A program made the translations under genes and the position numbers. The notes under the pieces were generated by a model. It searched no databases, was not told the DNA's origin, and was given only the letters and a program-made list of their open reading frames with translations. DNA of 29,119 bases from CAILQE01 sp036745415 (GTDB taxonomy: Bacteria > Patescibacteriota > Saccharimonadia > Saccharimonadales > UBA4665): positions 1-29,119 of the forward strand of contig DAIOGF010000005.1 of the NCBI GenBank assembly GCA_036745415.1. The letters are read 5' to 3'. Positions 6,742 through 14,683 of this stretch are shown here, in pieces. Each line of letters opens with the position of its first letter. The stretch's first letter is position 1.

Positions 6742-9078
6742 TTATCTAAATTCACTGATCCTTCCAACTCTTTCTGATGCTTCTCTTTGTTGAACTAATA
6801 TTTTCTTTTGTATAGCAGATTTAGGAGCACCTGGTATGTATAGTCCATGTTTCATAGGGTCAAAACCTTCATCGTCTTTAAAGCCTTCACTTTTTAGCTT
6901 CCTAGCTCTAAAGCCACCGGTCTTAACCACTCTGCCGAGAAGGGCGCTTTGAGAAATAAATTCTATTTGTGGAGGCTGACCTCCACCAATATGTATTAAA
7001 GTTCCAGCTATAGTAGAACGCAGTCCCCTCTTAAGTTCAAAATCACTCATTCCCGCAATAGAACCCATTCCTACACCTATCTTATTTCCAGTTACGAGTA
7101 ATTGAGGGTGGTGCCAGTGTCCTTGCATGAATATGTCTAGATTTCTAGCTAGCTCACCAAGTCCTTTTACGAAACCTTCAGTTTGCTGAACTGGTATTCC
7201 ACTACTTGCACCTTTTTCCATAAGATAATGTTGTATTAAGACTCCCAGATCACCAAAATATTTAATTCCGGTATATCCCGATATGTACTCACCTTTATTA
7301 GTAATACTTGCCTCGTGAGATTCCACTATCTTAGATATCTCCTCATCGGTATATCCACCCCTTGCGAACATTTTCTCAAAAGCACTACGCATATAGGTTG
7401 TAAATGAATATCCATGCCATTTTGTGGTGCCACTATTCCATTCGTGATTACCTGGCTGAACCAATACGGAAGTTATAGCTGCTAATTCTTCCTGAGTAAA
7501 ATCTCCAAAGGCTTCTTTAAATACTCTTATTGTAAAATCCTCTTGGGAGTCCATAGCCATAAGGCCAGTTAACTGAGATTCGCTTGGGAAATTAGGATAG
7601 TTCCTTCCATGAAGCATATCTCCACCGAAGAATATAGCCGTAGTTCTCTCCCCTATCGCTCTAGCCCTTATATAGTCTAGGTATTTAATCAAAAGATCTG
7701 GCCTTGCAGTAATAGATCCATGTTGAAGATCGCAGAGCCCTACAATAGTCATCCTCTCCGGAATGGAAAAAGATTTTTCATATTGTAAGTCATTTAATAT
7801 TGTAATAATGTGATTACCCTCATCGGTTCGTGTATGTATCTGTGCGCCTGGTTCGGCAATCTGCTTTTTGGAAGTAATAATCTTTCTAGAGATATCTGAT
7901 CGAGCATCAGTTCTTGATCCTTGTCTGTGTAGATAATTAACAGTTTTAAGTAGTCCCGATACTGAAACTGCATAAGCTTCCTGATTAGAGATAGCCATTG
8001 TTTCTAAATTGTTTTGCGTAACTATCATATCTGGAACTTCTTCGCCGTTAGCTGCTAGCAAACCTAAGATTCCTAGTGGAGTACCAATATGGTTTTTAGG
8101 TCTAACTTCTGGAGTCTGGTTTAGATAATGCCTTATCCAGTCAAGATATTCTGCTTTCTTAGTCTTAATAGAAAGATTAAAGTTTCTGGTAATTATAAGG
8201 TCATGAAGTTTTTCTTCTCCAAGAGACTCATATTCTTTTTCAATTATGCTCATTAGCGTTTTTTGTTCTGAAGTTAGGGTTTTTCCTGCAGCACTCCTCT
8301 TCGAAGCCTCAAATAGGAGGAAATATTCATCGACATTAATTTTACCTTTAGTCATTTTAGATAATTCATCACCAGTATATAGTCTTCTTCCGAGCCTAAG
8401 AGTATGAGGGAAAATAGTATTTAATTGGAACTGATAGTGTTCATTCCATAAGGGGTGCTGCTTCATTTTATCCAAAGAGGAAACATTTAGTCCTAATTCT
8501 GGAACTTCAGCTCCTTCGCTATTCTTAAGGAAATCTTTTTGAAGCAAGTGCATCCTTCTGAATACTTCTACGGTGTAGTCCTTAGCTATTCGAATATCAT
8601 CATCACCCATGTTGTATATAACTGGAGCAATTTCTCTGGCCTCTCCTAGTAATTTACGGGCTTCAGCGAATTGCTTAGCCATTGAATTAAAACCTGGAGC
8701 CAATGTTTCTTTTCTAGATTTATGAAAATATTTGAAGTCTCCCTGAACGATACCTGACATTACAATGAGATCTGGTGCGGTAGATTCATCTAGGTTTCTA
8801 GTTTGTTCTAAAACATTTCTATAAGTATCTATAGCGGAATCCTGATTGCCAATTAATAGTTCAGACATATGAAGAATTGAAGCGACTCCTCTGTTGGTTT
8901 CTATCTCATATGTTTCAACTCTGGATTGTTCTAGGTCATCAGCATATATCTGATCTGTAGTTCTATCGTCAACTTCAACATGTTCAGGATTTAATAATCT
9001 AAAAGCAAATTCGGAGTTTGGATCAAATGTGTTTTCTATTTCTGGATTGGTTTTTCTTTTTTCTCCCATTGAGTACAT
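6742..9078 (-). CDS. Tandem metallophosphoesterase, N-terminal copy degenerate
   Basis: A 778-residue cytoplasmic protein with what look like two calcineurin-like domains. The second (about 443-720) keeps most metal-site motifs: C-D-L-Q-H-G at 449-454, G-G-D-M-L-H-G-R at 485-492, P-G-N-H-E-W at 542-547 and Q-G-H-W-H-H at 652-657; the first motif has Gln where D-x-H usually has His. The first (about 66-430) keeps the strand pattern but not the ligands: H-M-S-E-L-L-I-G (70-77) for a D-x-H motif, M-S-G-I-V-Q-G-D (107-114) for G-D-x2-D, N-M-G-D-D-D (156-161) for G-N-H-D and T-Q-N-N-L-E near 354-359 for G-H-x-H. The pseudo-domain reading is mine. It heads the operon with the RimK-like and PPP-type genes. 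Upstream, TATAGT lies nine bases before this ATG; an alternative start is the ATG at 9069. Substrate unknown. Confidence 0.78.
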   Translation of the reverse strand: MYSMGEKRKTNPEIENTFDPNSEFAFRLLNPEHVEVDDRTTDQIYADDLEQSRVETYEIETNRGVASILHMSELLIGNQDSAIDTYRNVLEQTRNLDESTAPDLIVMSGIVQGDFKYFHKSRKETLAPGFNSMAKQFAEARKLLGEAREIAPVIYNMGDDDIRIAKDYTVEVFRRMHLLQKDFLKNSEGAEVPELGLNVSSLDKMKQHPLWNEHYQFQLNTIFPHTLRLGRRLYTGDELSKMTKGKINVDEYFLLFEASKRSAAGKTLTSEQKTLMSIIEKEYESLGEEKLHDLIITRNFNLSIKTKKAEYLDWIRHYLNQTPEVRPKNHIGTPLGILGLLAANGEEVPDMIVTQNNLETMAISNQEAYAVSVSGLLKTVNYLHRQGSRTDARSDISRKIITSKKQIAEPGAQIHTRTDEGNHIITILNDLQYEKSFSIPERMTIVGLCDLQHGSITARPDLLIKYLDYIRARAIGERTTAIFFGGDMLHGRNYPNFPSESQLTGLMAMDSQEDFTIRVFKEAFGDFTQEELAAITSVLVQPGNHEWNSGTTKWHGYSFTTYMRSAFEKMFARGGYTDEEISKIVESHEASITNKGEYISGYTGIKYFGDLGVLIQHYLMEKGASSGIPVQQTEGFVKGLGELARNLDIFMQGHWHHPQLLVTGNKIGVGMGSIAGMSDFELKRGLRSTIAGTLIHIGGGQPPQIEFISQSALLGRVVKTGGFRARKLKSEGFKDDEGFDPMKHGLYIPGAPKSAIQKKILVQQREASERVGRISEFR

Positions 9079-9132
9079 ACTAACTTAACTATAATGATCT
9101 TCTAAAGTCTTAAGAATTTGACTTTAATAATA

Positions 9133-9162
9133 TTGAGTCAAGAATATTTGAGTCAGAAATAT
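9133..9162 (+). repeat. Two tandem 15-base direct repeats in a divergent promoter region
   Basis: TTGAGTCAAGAATAT (9133-9147) is followed at once by TTGAGTCAGAAATAT (9148-9162), 12 of 15 positions identical. A weaker copy beginning TTGACT (9118-9132) is in the same 15-base phase. They sit between the divergent starts at 9078 and 9209 and just upstream of an extended -10 (9174-9182), a usual position for operator sites. The HTH-Nudix protein encoded next door is the obvious candidate binder. Confidence 0.6.
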
Positions 9163-9173
9163 CACAGCCAAAC

Positions 9174-9182
9174 TGCTATAAT
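9174..9182 (+). promoter_or_regulatory. Extended -10 promoter of the HTH-Nudix gene
   Basis: TGC-TATAAT, a consensus extended -10. The leader is about 20 bases and contains TTAGGA (9198-9203) five bases before the ATG at 9209, so this mRNA has a Shine-Dalgarno, unlike many neighbours. Confidence 0.65.
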
Positions 9183-9208
9183 ATGTATAGAATTAGATTA
9201 GGAATAAA

Positions 9209-9865
9209 ATGCACCATATCCAACAAAGCATACTAACTAAACTTGCCAGTGAATCTCCTCTTTCATTCTCTCAAATTCAACCAAAGAACACTCCCAATAA
9301 TATATTCGCCTATCACCTAAAAAGGCTAGTAGATACAGGCTACGTACTTCATAAGGCCAATAAGTATGAGATTACTAGAAAAGCCATGAAGATCTATCAT
9401 TTTGATGCTTCACCGCCTAGCGAAAAATCCAATTATCCTAGATTAGTGACCATAATATATGTAACTAATACTGACGGTAAAGTTCTTATACAAAAAAGAG
9501 ACAGACTCCCTTTCAGAGGTTGGTACGGACTGCCCTCTGGACTTGTTCATTACGGAGAAAATATAGAGGAAGCGGCATCTAGAGAATTAGAAGAAAAAAC
9601 TGGAATAACGATAAGAAGAAATTTAACTAAAGCTGGAATAATAGACTTCAGATACTCACACAATGAAACTAAAGATATTTTTGTTCACGCTATAGGCTTA
9701 ATCTTCACATACATAAAAACAACTGAAATAAAACTTCCTGATGACTGTAAATGGTCAGATCTTAGTGAAAAAGATATATTACCAGAAGTATTTACCGTAA
9801 GAGATATAGTTGAACAAAAATTACCATTTATAACCAGTTATGAATTCAACGAACTAAAGACCTAG
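9209..9865 (+). CDS. Winged-helix/Nudix domain protein, probable regulator
   Basis: A 218-residue protein with two parts. Residues 1-65 look like a winged helix of the ArsR/MarR kind (I-L-T-K-L-A-S-E-S-P-L-S-F-S-Q-I, then H-L-K-R-L-V-D-T-G-Y-V and a wing with K-Y-E-I-T). Residues 78-215 are a Nudix domain with a complete box at 111-133 (G111, E117, R125, E126, E128, E129, G132). In the known regulator NrtR the Nudix domain comes first and the winged helix last; here the order is reversed. A working box suggests catalysis may be retained, so it may be an enzyme with a DNA-binding head or a metabolite-sensing repressor. Tandem repeats directly upstream suggest autoregulation and possible control of the divergent phosphoesterase operon. 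Its stop overlaps the convergent small membrane gene by four bases. Confidence 0.82.
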   Translation: MHHIQQSILTKLASESPLSFSQIQPKNTPNNIFAYHLKRLVDTGYVLHKANKYEITRKAMKIYHFDASPPSEKSNYPRLVTIIYVTNTDGKVLIQKRDRLPFRGWYGLPSGLVHYGENIEEAASRELEEKTGITIRRNLTKAGIIDFRYSHNETKDIFVHAIGLIFTYIKTTEIKLPDDCKWSDLSEKDILPEVFTVRDIVEQKLPFITSYEFNELKT

Positions 9866-10122
9866 TCTTGCTTATGCCGCTTCTCATATTCAATAACTAT
9901 TATAGTCCCAATAAATGCCCCCATAGATAGAGGAACGAGATACCATTTATTATTTACGTAAGATACTACTCCTACAGCTCCAAATATATACACTAGACCG
10001 CTCATAAAGCCCGATAACAAGGATTTATATTTAATCATGGCAAATGTATAGATTGCATACACAGCATCAAGTAGCATAGCAATAAAGAACAGTCCGATAG
10101 CATAAAGTAAGTGGAAGTGCAT
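9862..10122 (-). CDS. Small integral membrane protein
   Basis: An 86-residue protein with three predicted helices (about 4-26, 36-54 and 60-79) and a short charged tail ending E-K-R-H-K-Q-D that should lie in the cytoplasm. I do not recognise a named family with confidence; it resembles small uncharacterised bacterial membrane proteins with conserved A-x-Y-T-F and G-A-F-I-G-T segments. The initiator ATG follows an extended -10 (TGA-TATACT, 10140-10132) by nine bases, giving a very short leader without a Shine-Dalgarno. The gene ends within the last codons of the convergent HTH-Nudix gene. The reading frame is well supported; the function is unknown. Confidence 0.7.
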   Translation of the reverse strand: MHFHLLYAIGLFFIAMLLDAVYAIYTFAMIKYKSLLSGFMSGLVYIFGAVGVVSYVNNKWYLVPLSMGAFIGTIIVIEYEKRHKQD

Positions 10123-10131
10123 GATATATAA

Positions 10132-10140
10132 AGTATATCA
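10132..10140 (-). promoter_or_regulatory. Extended -10 promoter of the small membrane protein gene
   Basis: TGA-TATACT on the minus strand, nine bases before the ATG at 10122, predicting a leader of only about three bases. Confidence 0.5.
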
Positions 10141-10156
10141 TTAAGCTTAAGAATAT

Positions 10157-10186
10157 AAAAGAGGCTCAACATAATGAGCCTCTTTT
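10157..10186 (-). terminator. Rho-independent terminator after the first prepilin-like gene
   Basis: An 11-base perfect stem, AAAAGAGGCTC (10157-10167) and GAGCCTCTTTT (10176-10186), with an 8-base loop and T-rich sequence on both sides. It lies 20 bases past the stop of the minus-strand gene ending at 10207. It could also work in the forward direction. Confidence 0.8.
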
Positions 10187-10206
10187 AAACCAATGTTTTT
10201 TAAGTA

Positions 10207-11382
10207 TTAGTTACAACCGTGTTTTAGATTCTTTTCTAATACTAGGTTAGTGTAAACTGGCTTTCCATCCCCAGCAAGATATACCATACCAATGTAATTA
10301 CTGGTTCCTAAGGAATCTTTAACTAATCCAGTTGTTCCCCCACTGGTGTCTCCGATTCTCTCAACTCTGTAGTCTGATGACCCATTTGAAGTTTGGACAT
10401 ATTTAATTCCATGTACTTGTGTGATGTAGTTAGGTTGGTTGTTTACAGGGTGATGGATTGTAGGGAGATCAACCGAACCCAATCCACCTAGATGTACGTT
10501 TCCTAGAGATACAGCCCAGACTGCAGCACTAAACAAGTCGTAGCCCCACTGTACCGGTGCTTGAGCGACAGCTAAAACACCATTAGCAATATGGATTTCA
10601 GCATTAATCTCACTAACCGCAATTCCTGCATAGTCAAACAGCATTCCCTTAACACCAGATTTGTTTAGCCAACTATTTTGATCTTTGAATATATTCCAAT
10701 CATTAGCTGGCAAGTCTACCATATAAACATTGTCATTAGGTGACATTTGCTGACTTGTATCTACAACTTTTCCCCTGAAAGCATAATCAGTCACAGAGCC
10801 ACTGTTTTGAAGCGCCTGAGAACAGGCATAGAACGAAACTGAACTTGTCTTAGTTGCCTCTAGTTTATCAAGAACATTAACAAAATCACTCTTGGTGATA
10901 GTAGTTTTATTAAAACTAGCTAGATTATTAGCACTGGCGAAGGGATTCCACCTGGCAGAAAAAGCATTTACTGTTGCTTGGGTTTTAGGTCCATACTCAC
11001 CGTCAACAGGATCATTTACAGATGTATTTGTTATACCTAAGTAATTATTAAGTATAAATTGAAGTTTCTTAACGCAAGGTTTAACAGTATATGGTCCACT
11101 ACCCTCAGATGTCACAGCAACCTCTTGGCCATTAGGACATCCTTGCTCAATTGCTGCAGGTATTTTATAAGTAACTGGCGCTAGAGTAGTTTTGTTTATA
11201 CTGTTACCGCTACCACCTTCCTTAATACTAAACTGTGTCCATCCAGAATAGCCACTTCCTGCATGTGAAGTGTTTTTATAAACTGCGTATCCAACTAATC
11301 CTAGGACCAGAAAGACTACTACAACCAAACCGATTTCTAGATGAGAAAAGCCTTTGTTATCTAATTTAAATAATTTTTTCAT
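10207..11382 (-). CDS. Prepilin-like exported protein with peptidoglycan-binding motif
   Basis: A 391-residue surface protein. The N-terminus has a prepilin-type signal: basic K-K-L-F-K-L-D-N-K, then G11-F-S-H-L-E16 and a helix to about residue 36, with the Glu at position +5 after the probable G|F cleavage site. Right after the helix comes N-T-S-H-A-G (37-42), shared at the same position with the protein at 12994-14598. A PG_binding_1-like stretch follows at about 103-140 (K-K-L-Q-F-I-L-N, then V-D-G-E-Y-G-P-K-T-Q). The remaining roughly 240 residues are not recognised; several paired cysteines suggest an oxidised, extracytoplasmic location. AAGGAA (11396-11391) eight bases upstream is a good Shine-Dalgarno, and TATAAT lies further up. 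Probably displayed on, or anchored in, the cell envelope; whether it is a pilin or a single-pass anchor is open. Confidence 0.78.
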   Translation of the reverse strand: MKKLFKLDNKGFSHLEIGLVVVVFLVLGLVGYAVYKNTSHAGSGYSGWTQFSIKEGGSGNSINKTTLAPVTYKIPAAIEQGCPNGQEVAVTSEGSGPYTVKPCVKKLQFILNNYLGITNTSVNDPVDGEYGPKTQATVNAFSARWNPFASANNLASFNKTTITKSDFVNVLDKLEATKTSSVSFYACSQALQNSGSVTDYAFRGKVVDTSQQMSPNDNVYMVDLPANDWNIFKDQNSWLNKSGVKGMLFDYAGIAVSEINAEIHIANGVLAVAQAPVQWGYDLFSAAVWAVSLGNVHLGGLGSVDLPTIHHPVNNQPNYITQVHGIKYVQTSNGSSDYRVERIGDTSGGTTGLVKDSLGTSNYIGMVYLAGDGKPVYTNLVLEKNLKHGCN

Positions 11383-11390
11383 TAAATTAT

Positions 11391-11411
11391 TTCCTTTTTT
11401 ATTTAATTATA
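11391..11411 (-). promoter_or_regulatory. Promoter -10 and Shine-Dalgarno of the first prepilin-like gene
   Basis: TATAAT at 11411-11406 and AAGGAA at 11396-11391 on the minus strand, eight bases before the ATG at 11382. No clear -35 is visible. Confidence 0.55.
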
Positions 11412-11468
11412 TGATCTCATATTGACATAAGCGGTAAGTTTATGCAACGATTTATCCACAGTTATATT

Positions 11469-12905
11469 TTAGGGTAACTTAATTTTATTACGCTTTAAAG
11501 CCTGGTTAATACTAAGGGACATTCTTGGGTTATTTTTTAGTTTCTCGTGATTATTTTTCAAGAATTCCCAATATTTTTCAGTATAACTATTATTCTTGTC
11601 TAGCACCTTAGAAAAATTACCCATTTTAGATAAATAAGCGTCTCCGGAGATATACGGCTTAGTTGCAACTTTGCCGCCATCGGCATATTGACTCATTCCC
11701 ATTACATTAGGAGTCATTACCCATTCGTATGCATCAATATACATACTCATAAACCACTTATTTACGCTACTTGGGTCATACTCATTTATTAAAAACCAGT
11801 TTCCCAGCACCATCAATCTTTCAATGTGATGGTTATATCCATATTCCTTTAGTGTGTTAAGACTATTTACGATTGGTTCTGGAAGAGATTTATTTTCATA
11901 GTCTAAATCAAACCACCAATCTTCTAATTGCTTATCAAAATTGAAATAATTACATTCCTTAAGATCAGTTAATTGGCAATATAGTCCATACATATATTCT
12001 CTCCAGCCTATTACCTGCCTAATAAAACCCTCCAGGGAAGGCAAAGGAATGTTTTTAGCTGCTAGAACTCTTTCTATGAGCTCATTTACTTCTAGTAGAC
12101 CGTTATTAATGTAGGGAGAAAGTACACTATGAAAAAGGAACGGTTCTCCTATTTTTATAGCATCCTCATAAGGTCCGAATTTATCTAATCTATTCGTTAC
12201 AAAATCTTCCAATAAATCTTCGGCTTGCTCGTGATTTATCGCAAACCAGATATTATCAGCAGATCCTGGATTGTCTGCAAAATTCTTATTTACGTCACCT
12301 ATAACCTCTTTGGTTATCTCATCAATTTCAAATGTTTTATTCTTTGGAATATCTATTCCACTTTTAGGTAATGGCTTTCTATTTTCTTTATCGTAATTAA
12401 ATTCACCACCAACCGGCTTATCTCCGTCCATTAGGATATTTAGTTTCCTTCTCTGAAGCCTATAAAAATTTTCCATAATTGGCTTCTTGGTAGATTTAAA
12501 CCATTCTTCAAAATCTTCTTCTGTAGTTATATGAAGCATATTAGGAAAAACTTTAGTTTCAATTTTTAGTTCTTTAAATAGTTTAGATAGGTTTTTTCTA
12601 GGATCAATGTCTGCAGGTTGCATATATGTGATTTCATTAATTTTTTGATCACTAATAATCTCAGTAAGGTTAACTGAAATTGAACCCTTGGATTGTTTTA
12701 TGTAAATAACATTATGGCCGTCATTTTTTAATTGATCGGCATAGTGCCTCATAGATGAGAATACAAAAATTAGCTTTAATTTATGATACTTATACTTACT
12801 TGAAGCAGATACGGATTCGATGAATATTTTAGGCTCGTTTTTAGGTAATTCTAATGCTGGATGTTTTTTAAATAACTGATTACCTAAAATTAAGTGAGCC
12901 CTCAT
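11469..12905 (-). CDS. Prokaryotic (6-4) photolyase / FeS-BCP-family protein lacking cluster cysteines
   Basis: A 478-residue member of the photolyase-related branch that includes Agrobacterium PhrB and Rhodobacter CryB (FeS-BCP). Family blocks include I-L-G-N-Q-L (6-11), the FAD-binding region with R-Q-V-I-G-W-R-E-Y-M (296-305), Y-G-Y-N-H-H-I-E-R-L-M-V-L-G-N (355-369) and V-M-T-P-N-V-M-G-M-S-Q-Y-A-D-G-G (396-411). Known members carry four cysteines for a [4Fe-4S] cluster near the C-terminus (N-Y-C-x2-C, A-C-P and one before the H-H motif). Here the only cysteines are 310 and 318; the C-terminal segment reads G-N-F-S-K-V-L-D, so the cluster cannot form in the usual way. Light-driven repair of (6-4) photoproducts is the family role; blue-light sensing is the alternative. 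TATAAT (12922-12917) lies 11 bases upstream. It lies between two prepilin-like genes but has no evident link to them. Confidence 0.88.
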   Translation of the reverse strand: MRAHLILGNQLFKKHPALELPKNEPKIFIESVSASSKYKYHKLKLIFVFSSMRHYADQLKNDGHNVIYIKQSKGSISVNLTEIISDQKINEITYMQPADIDPRKNLSKLFKELKIETKVFPNMLHITTEEDFEEWFKSTKKPIMENFYRLQRRKLNILMDGDKPVGGEFNYDKENRKPLPKSGIDIPKNKTFEIDEITKEVIGDVNKNFADNPGSADNIWFAINHEQAEDLLEDFVTNRLDKFGPYEDAIKIGEPFLFHSVLSPYINNGLLEVNELIERVLAAKNIPLPSLEGFIRQVIGWREYMYGLYCQLTDLKECNYFNFDKQLEDWWFDLDYENKSLPEPIVNSLNTLKEYGYNHHIERLMVLGNWFLINEYDPSSVNKWFMSMYIDAYEWVMTPNVMGMSQYADGGKVATKPYISGDAYLSKMGNFSKVLDKNNSYTEKYWEFLKNNHEKLKNNPRMSLSINQALKRNKIKLP

Positions 12906-12916
12906 AATTAATACTT

Positions 12917-12922
12917 ATTATA
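12917..12922 (-). promoter_or_regulatory. -10 element upstream of the photolyase-like gene
   Basis: TATAAT on the minus strand, 11 bases before the ATG at 12905, so the leader would be about four to five bases. Confidence 0.5.
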
Positions 12923-12945
12923 TAAGCAATAATGAAATATAAGAA

Positions 12946-12972
12946 AAAGCCCTTCATATTACGAAGAGCTTT
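12946..12972 (-). terminator. Rho-independent terminator after the second prepilin-like gene
   Basis: On the minus strand AAAGCTCTTC and GAAGGGCTTT pair over 10 bases with one G-T wobble around a 7-base loop, followed by TTCTT. It lies 22 bases past the stop at 12994 and insulates the photolyase-like gene. Confidence 0.72.
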
Positions 12973-12993
12973 CTCGATATATCTTAGATTTAA

Positions 12994-14598
12994 CTATTGA
13001 TATATATTTACTAATTTACCAGTAGAGGCATTAATCTGATCTATAGTAGCGCCGGATACCATCTTAGTGCCATCACTGCTCCATAATGCATCAATTAAGA
13101 CGTAGATATATCCATTTGAGTCGTATATTATTGAGCCAAGATTGCTGTTAAATTTATATTCTGAACTATTCAACAACTTAATTAAATTGCCTGTAACTGG
13201 ATTTATTTCAGCAACTGATTCACTTATACCAGCAGTAGGAGGATTAAAAGCGGAACCCTTTAAAGTCAATGAGCCGTTACTAGCAATCCATATATTTCCA
13301 GACTGATCCAATGTCGCTTCGTTCGGTGTATATAGACTGTAGCTAGGTTTTGCATATTTAGTTTCTAAACAATAACCGTAATTGTTTGTATTAAAGACTG
13401 TGCCGAGGTTTATATTATTAACCGCTCCAACATCTAATCCATATGACTGGTCCATGGATGAAGTTAGGCTAGTTATATTTCCATTCTTAAAGAAGCTGTG
13501 ATAACTGTCTATATCATAGCCTAAGCAAGACGAAACTAATGTATTATTTGTAAATTTCTCGAAAGTAGCAGTGTTAGAGCCTGCATTCATTAGGAAGAAC
13601 ATTATATAAACCGATCCACCATTAACATCGTTATATATGTTTGCCGCGTAAGCGCCATCTGGAATATTACCATTTGATCCATCAAGGAATGTAGATAGTT
13701 TTCCATTGGATATTTCATAGACACTTTCCGCATTGGAGTCGTATGAATTTGTAGAAACATTGAAAGCAGATGATCTAAATACCCAAACATTGCCTAAGGA
13801 ATCAACACTAAAATCAATATTCGTACCTTGTGATTCAGATAAACTTCTAGAATCATAAGAGCTTAAAAGAGCACCAGTCTTTGCGTCGACCTCGTATAGA
13901 GTAGTAGACTGCGAATTATTACTCCAGCTCGTGAACCACATATGTCCCTTGCCATCTGAAGTTATGTTATGAAGATCATCAGAACCAAGCTGCGATTTTA
14001 GATTAAATGAATTAATTATTTTACCAGTACTAGGATTAAATACTTTATATATTTCAACTGAATTATTTCCATCATAATAGATACTCCCAATCCATATATT
14101 TCCATAGCTATCTTGAGCAGCTTCGCCAACATATTGAATGCCAAGATTACTATTCACATAATCACTTCCACCTAGCTTGTATGTTGCTTTACCACAAGCA
14201 TCTTTTTGGGCATTATACGTTAAAGAATTTTTAACATTAGGAATTTTATTACATAGTTTAGACCATGTATTAGGGCCCACAATACCATCCCATTGTGTTT
14301 TATCTTTAGGAAAAGCTAAATGCTGGAATGCAAGCACCCCTGATTTTGTTAATGGGCCGAATGTACCATTAGTGGCAACAAAATTCTTATTAAATCCGTT
14401 GAGTATTTTTTGAATATCTGTTACACATCTACCAGTTGACCCCAACTGGTACGTATGACCCGAACATACACTACCAGCGTGAGAGGTATTCTTTGTGGCT
14501 ACTCTGTAACCTATAAATCCTAGTACAGCTACCACCAGTACTGTAATGGCAATCTCGACATGCGAGAACCCTTTTCTATTTAATTTTAATAATTTCAT
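12994..14598 (-). CDS. Prepilin-like surface protein: peptidoglycan-binding domain plus beta-propeller
   Basis: A 534-residue exported protein. The N-terminus is K-L-L-K-L-N-R-K, G10-F-S-H-V-E15-I and a helix to about 34, a prepilin-type signal, followed by N-T-S-H-A-G (37-42) at the same position as in the protein at 10207-11382. Residues about 48-117 form a PG_binding_1 domain (I-Q-K-I-L-N, T-F-G-P-L-T, A-F-Q, then D-G-I-V-G-P-N-T-W). From about 130 on, repeated blades such as G-N-I-W-I-G, G-H-M-W-F-T, G-N-V-W-V-F, G-N-I-W-I-A and G-Y-I-Y-V-L mark a beta-propeller of the NHL/virginiamycin-B-lyase-like kind. It is likely a cell-wall-associated adhesin or binding module; an enzymatic lyase role is not supported by visible residues. 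GAAAGG (14612-14607) eight bases upstream is a good Shine-Dalgarno. Confidence 0.82.
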   Translation of the reverse strand: MKLLKLNRKGFSHVEIAITVLVVAVLGFIGYRVATKNTSHAGSVCSGHTYQLGSTGRCVTDIQKILNGFNKNFVATNGTFGPLTKSGVLAFQHLAFPKDKTQWDGIVGPNTWSKLCNKIPNVKNSLTYNAQKDACGKATYKLGGSDYVNSNLGIQYVGEAAQDSYGNIWIGSIYYDGNNSVEIYKVFNPSTGKIINSFNLKSQLGSDDLHNITSDGKGHMWFTSWSNNSQSTTLYEVDAKTGALLSSYDSRSLSESQGTNIDFSVDSLGNVWVFRSSAFNVSTNSYDSNAESVYEISNGKLSTFLDGSNGNIPDGAYAANIYNDVNGGSVYIMFFLMNAGSNTATFEKFTNNTLVSSCLGYDIDSYHSFFKNGNITSLTSSMDQSYGLDVGAVNNINLGTVFNTNNYGYCLETKYAKPSYSLYTPNEATLDQSGNIWIASNGSLTLKGSAFNPPTAGISESVAEINPVTGNLIKLLNSSEYKFNSNLGSIIYDSNGYIYVLIDALWSSDGTKMVSGATIDQINASTGKLVNIYQ

Positions 14599-14606
14599 TT
14601 TTTTTA

Positions 14607-14612
14607 CCTTTC
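14607..14612 (-). promoter_or_regulatory. Shine-Dalgarno of the second prepilin-like gene
   Basis: GAAAGG on the minus strand, eight bases (TAAAAAAA) before the ATG at 14598. Confidence 0.6.
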
Positions 14613-14683
14613 TTTAGTATGAATACTTAAATTATTCTTAATTAATATTAAATATTAATGATTATGCTTATGCAAGTAATTAT

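Noticed and set aside
13602..13790. Short minus-strand frame inside the beta-propeller gene
   Set aside because: Out-of-frame reading of a repeat-rich coding region on the same strand with no ribosome site.
12994..14598. Virginiamycin B lyase
   Set aside because: Only the propeller blade pattern is shared; the protein is exported and wall-binding, and no catalytic His/Glu set could be identified.
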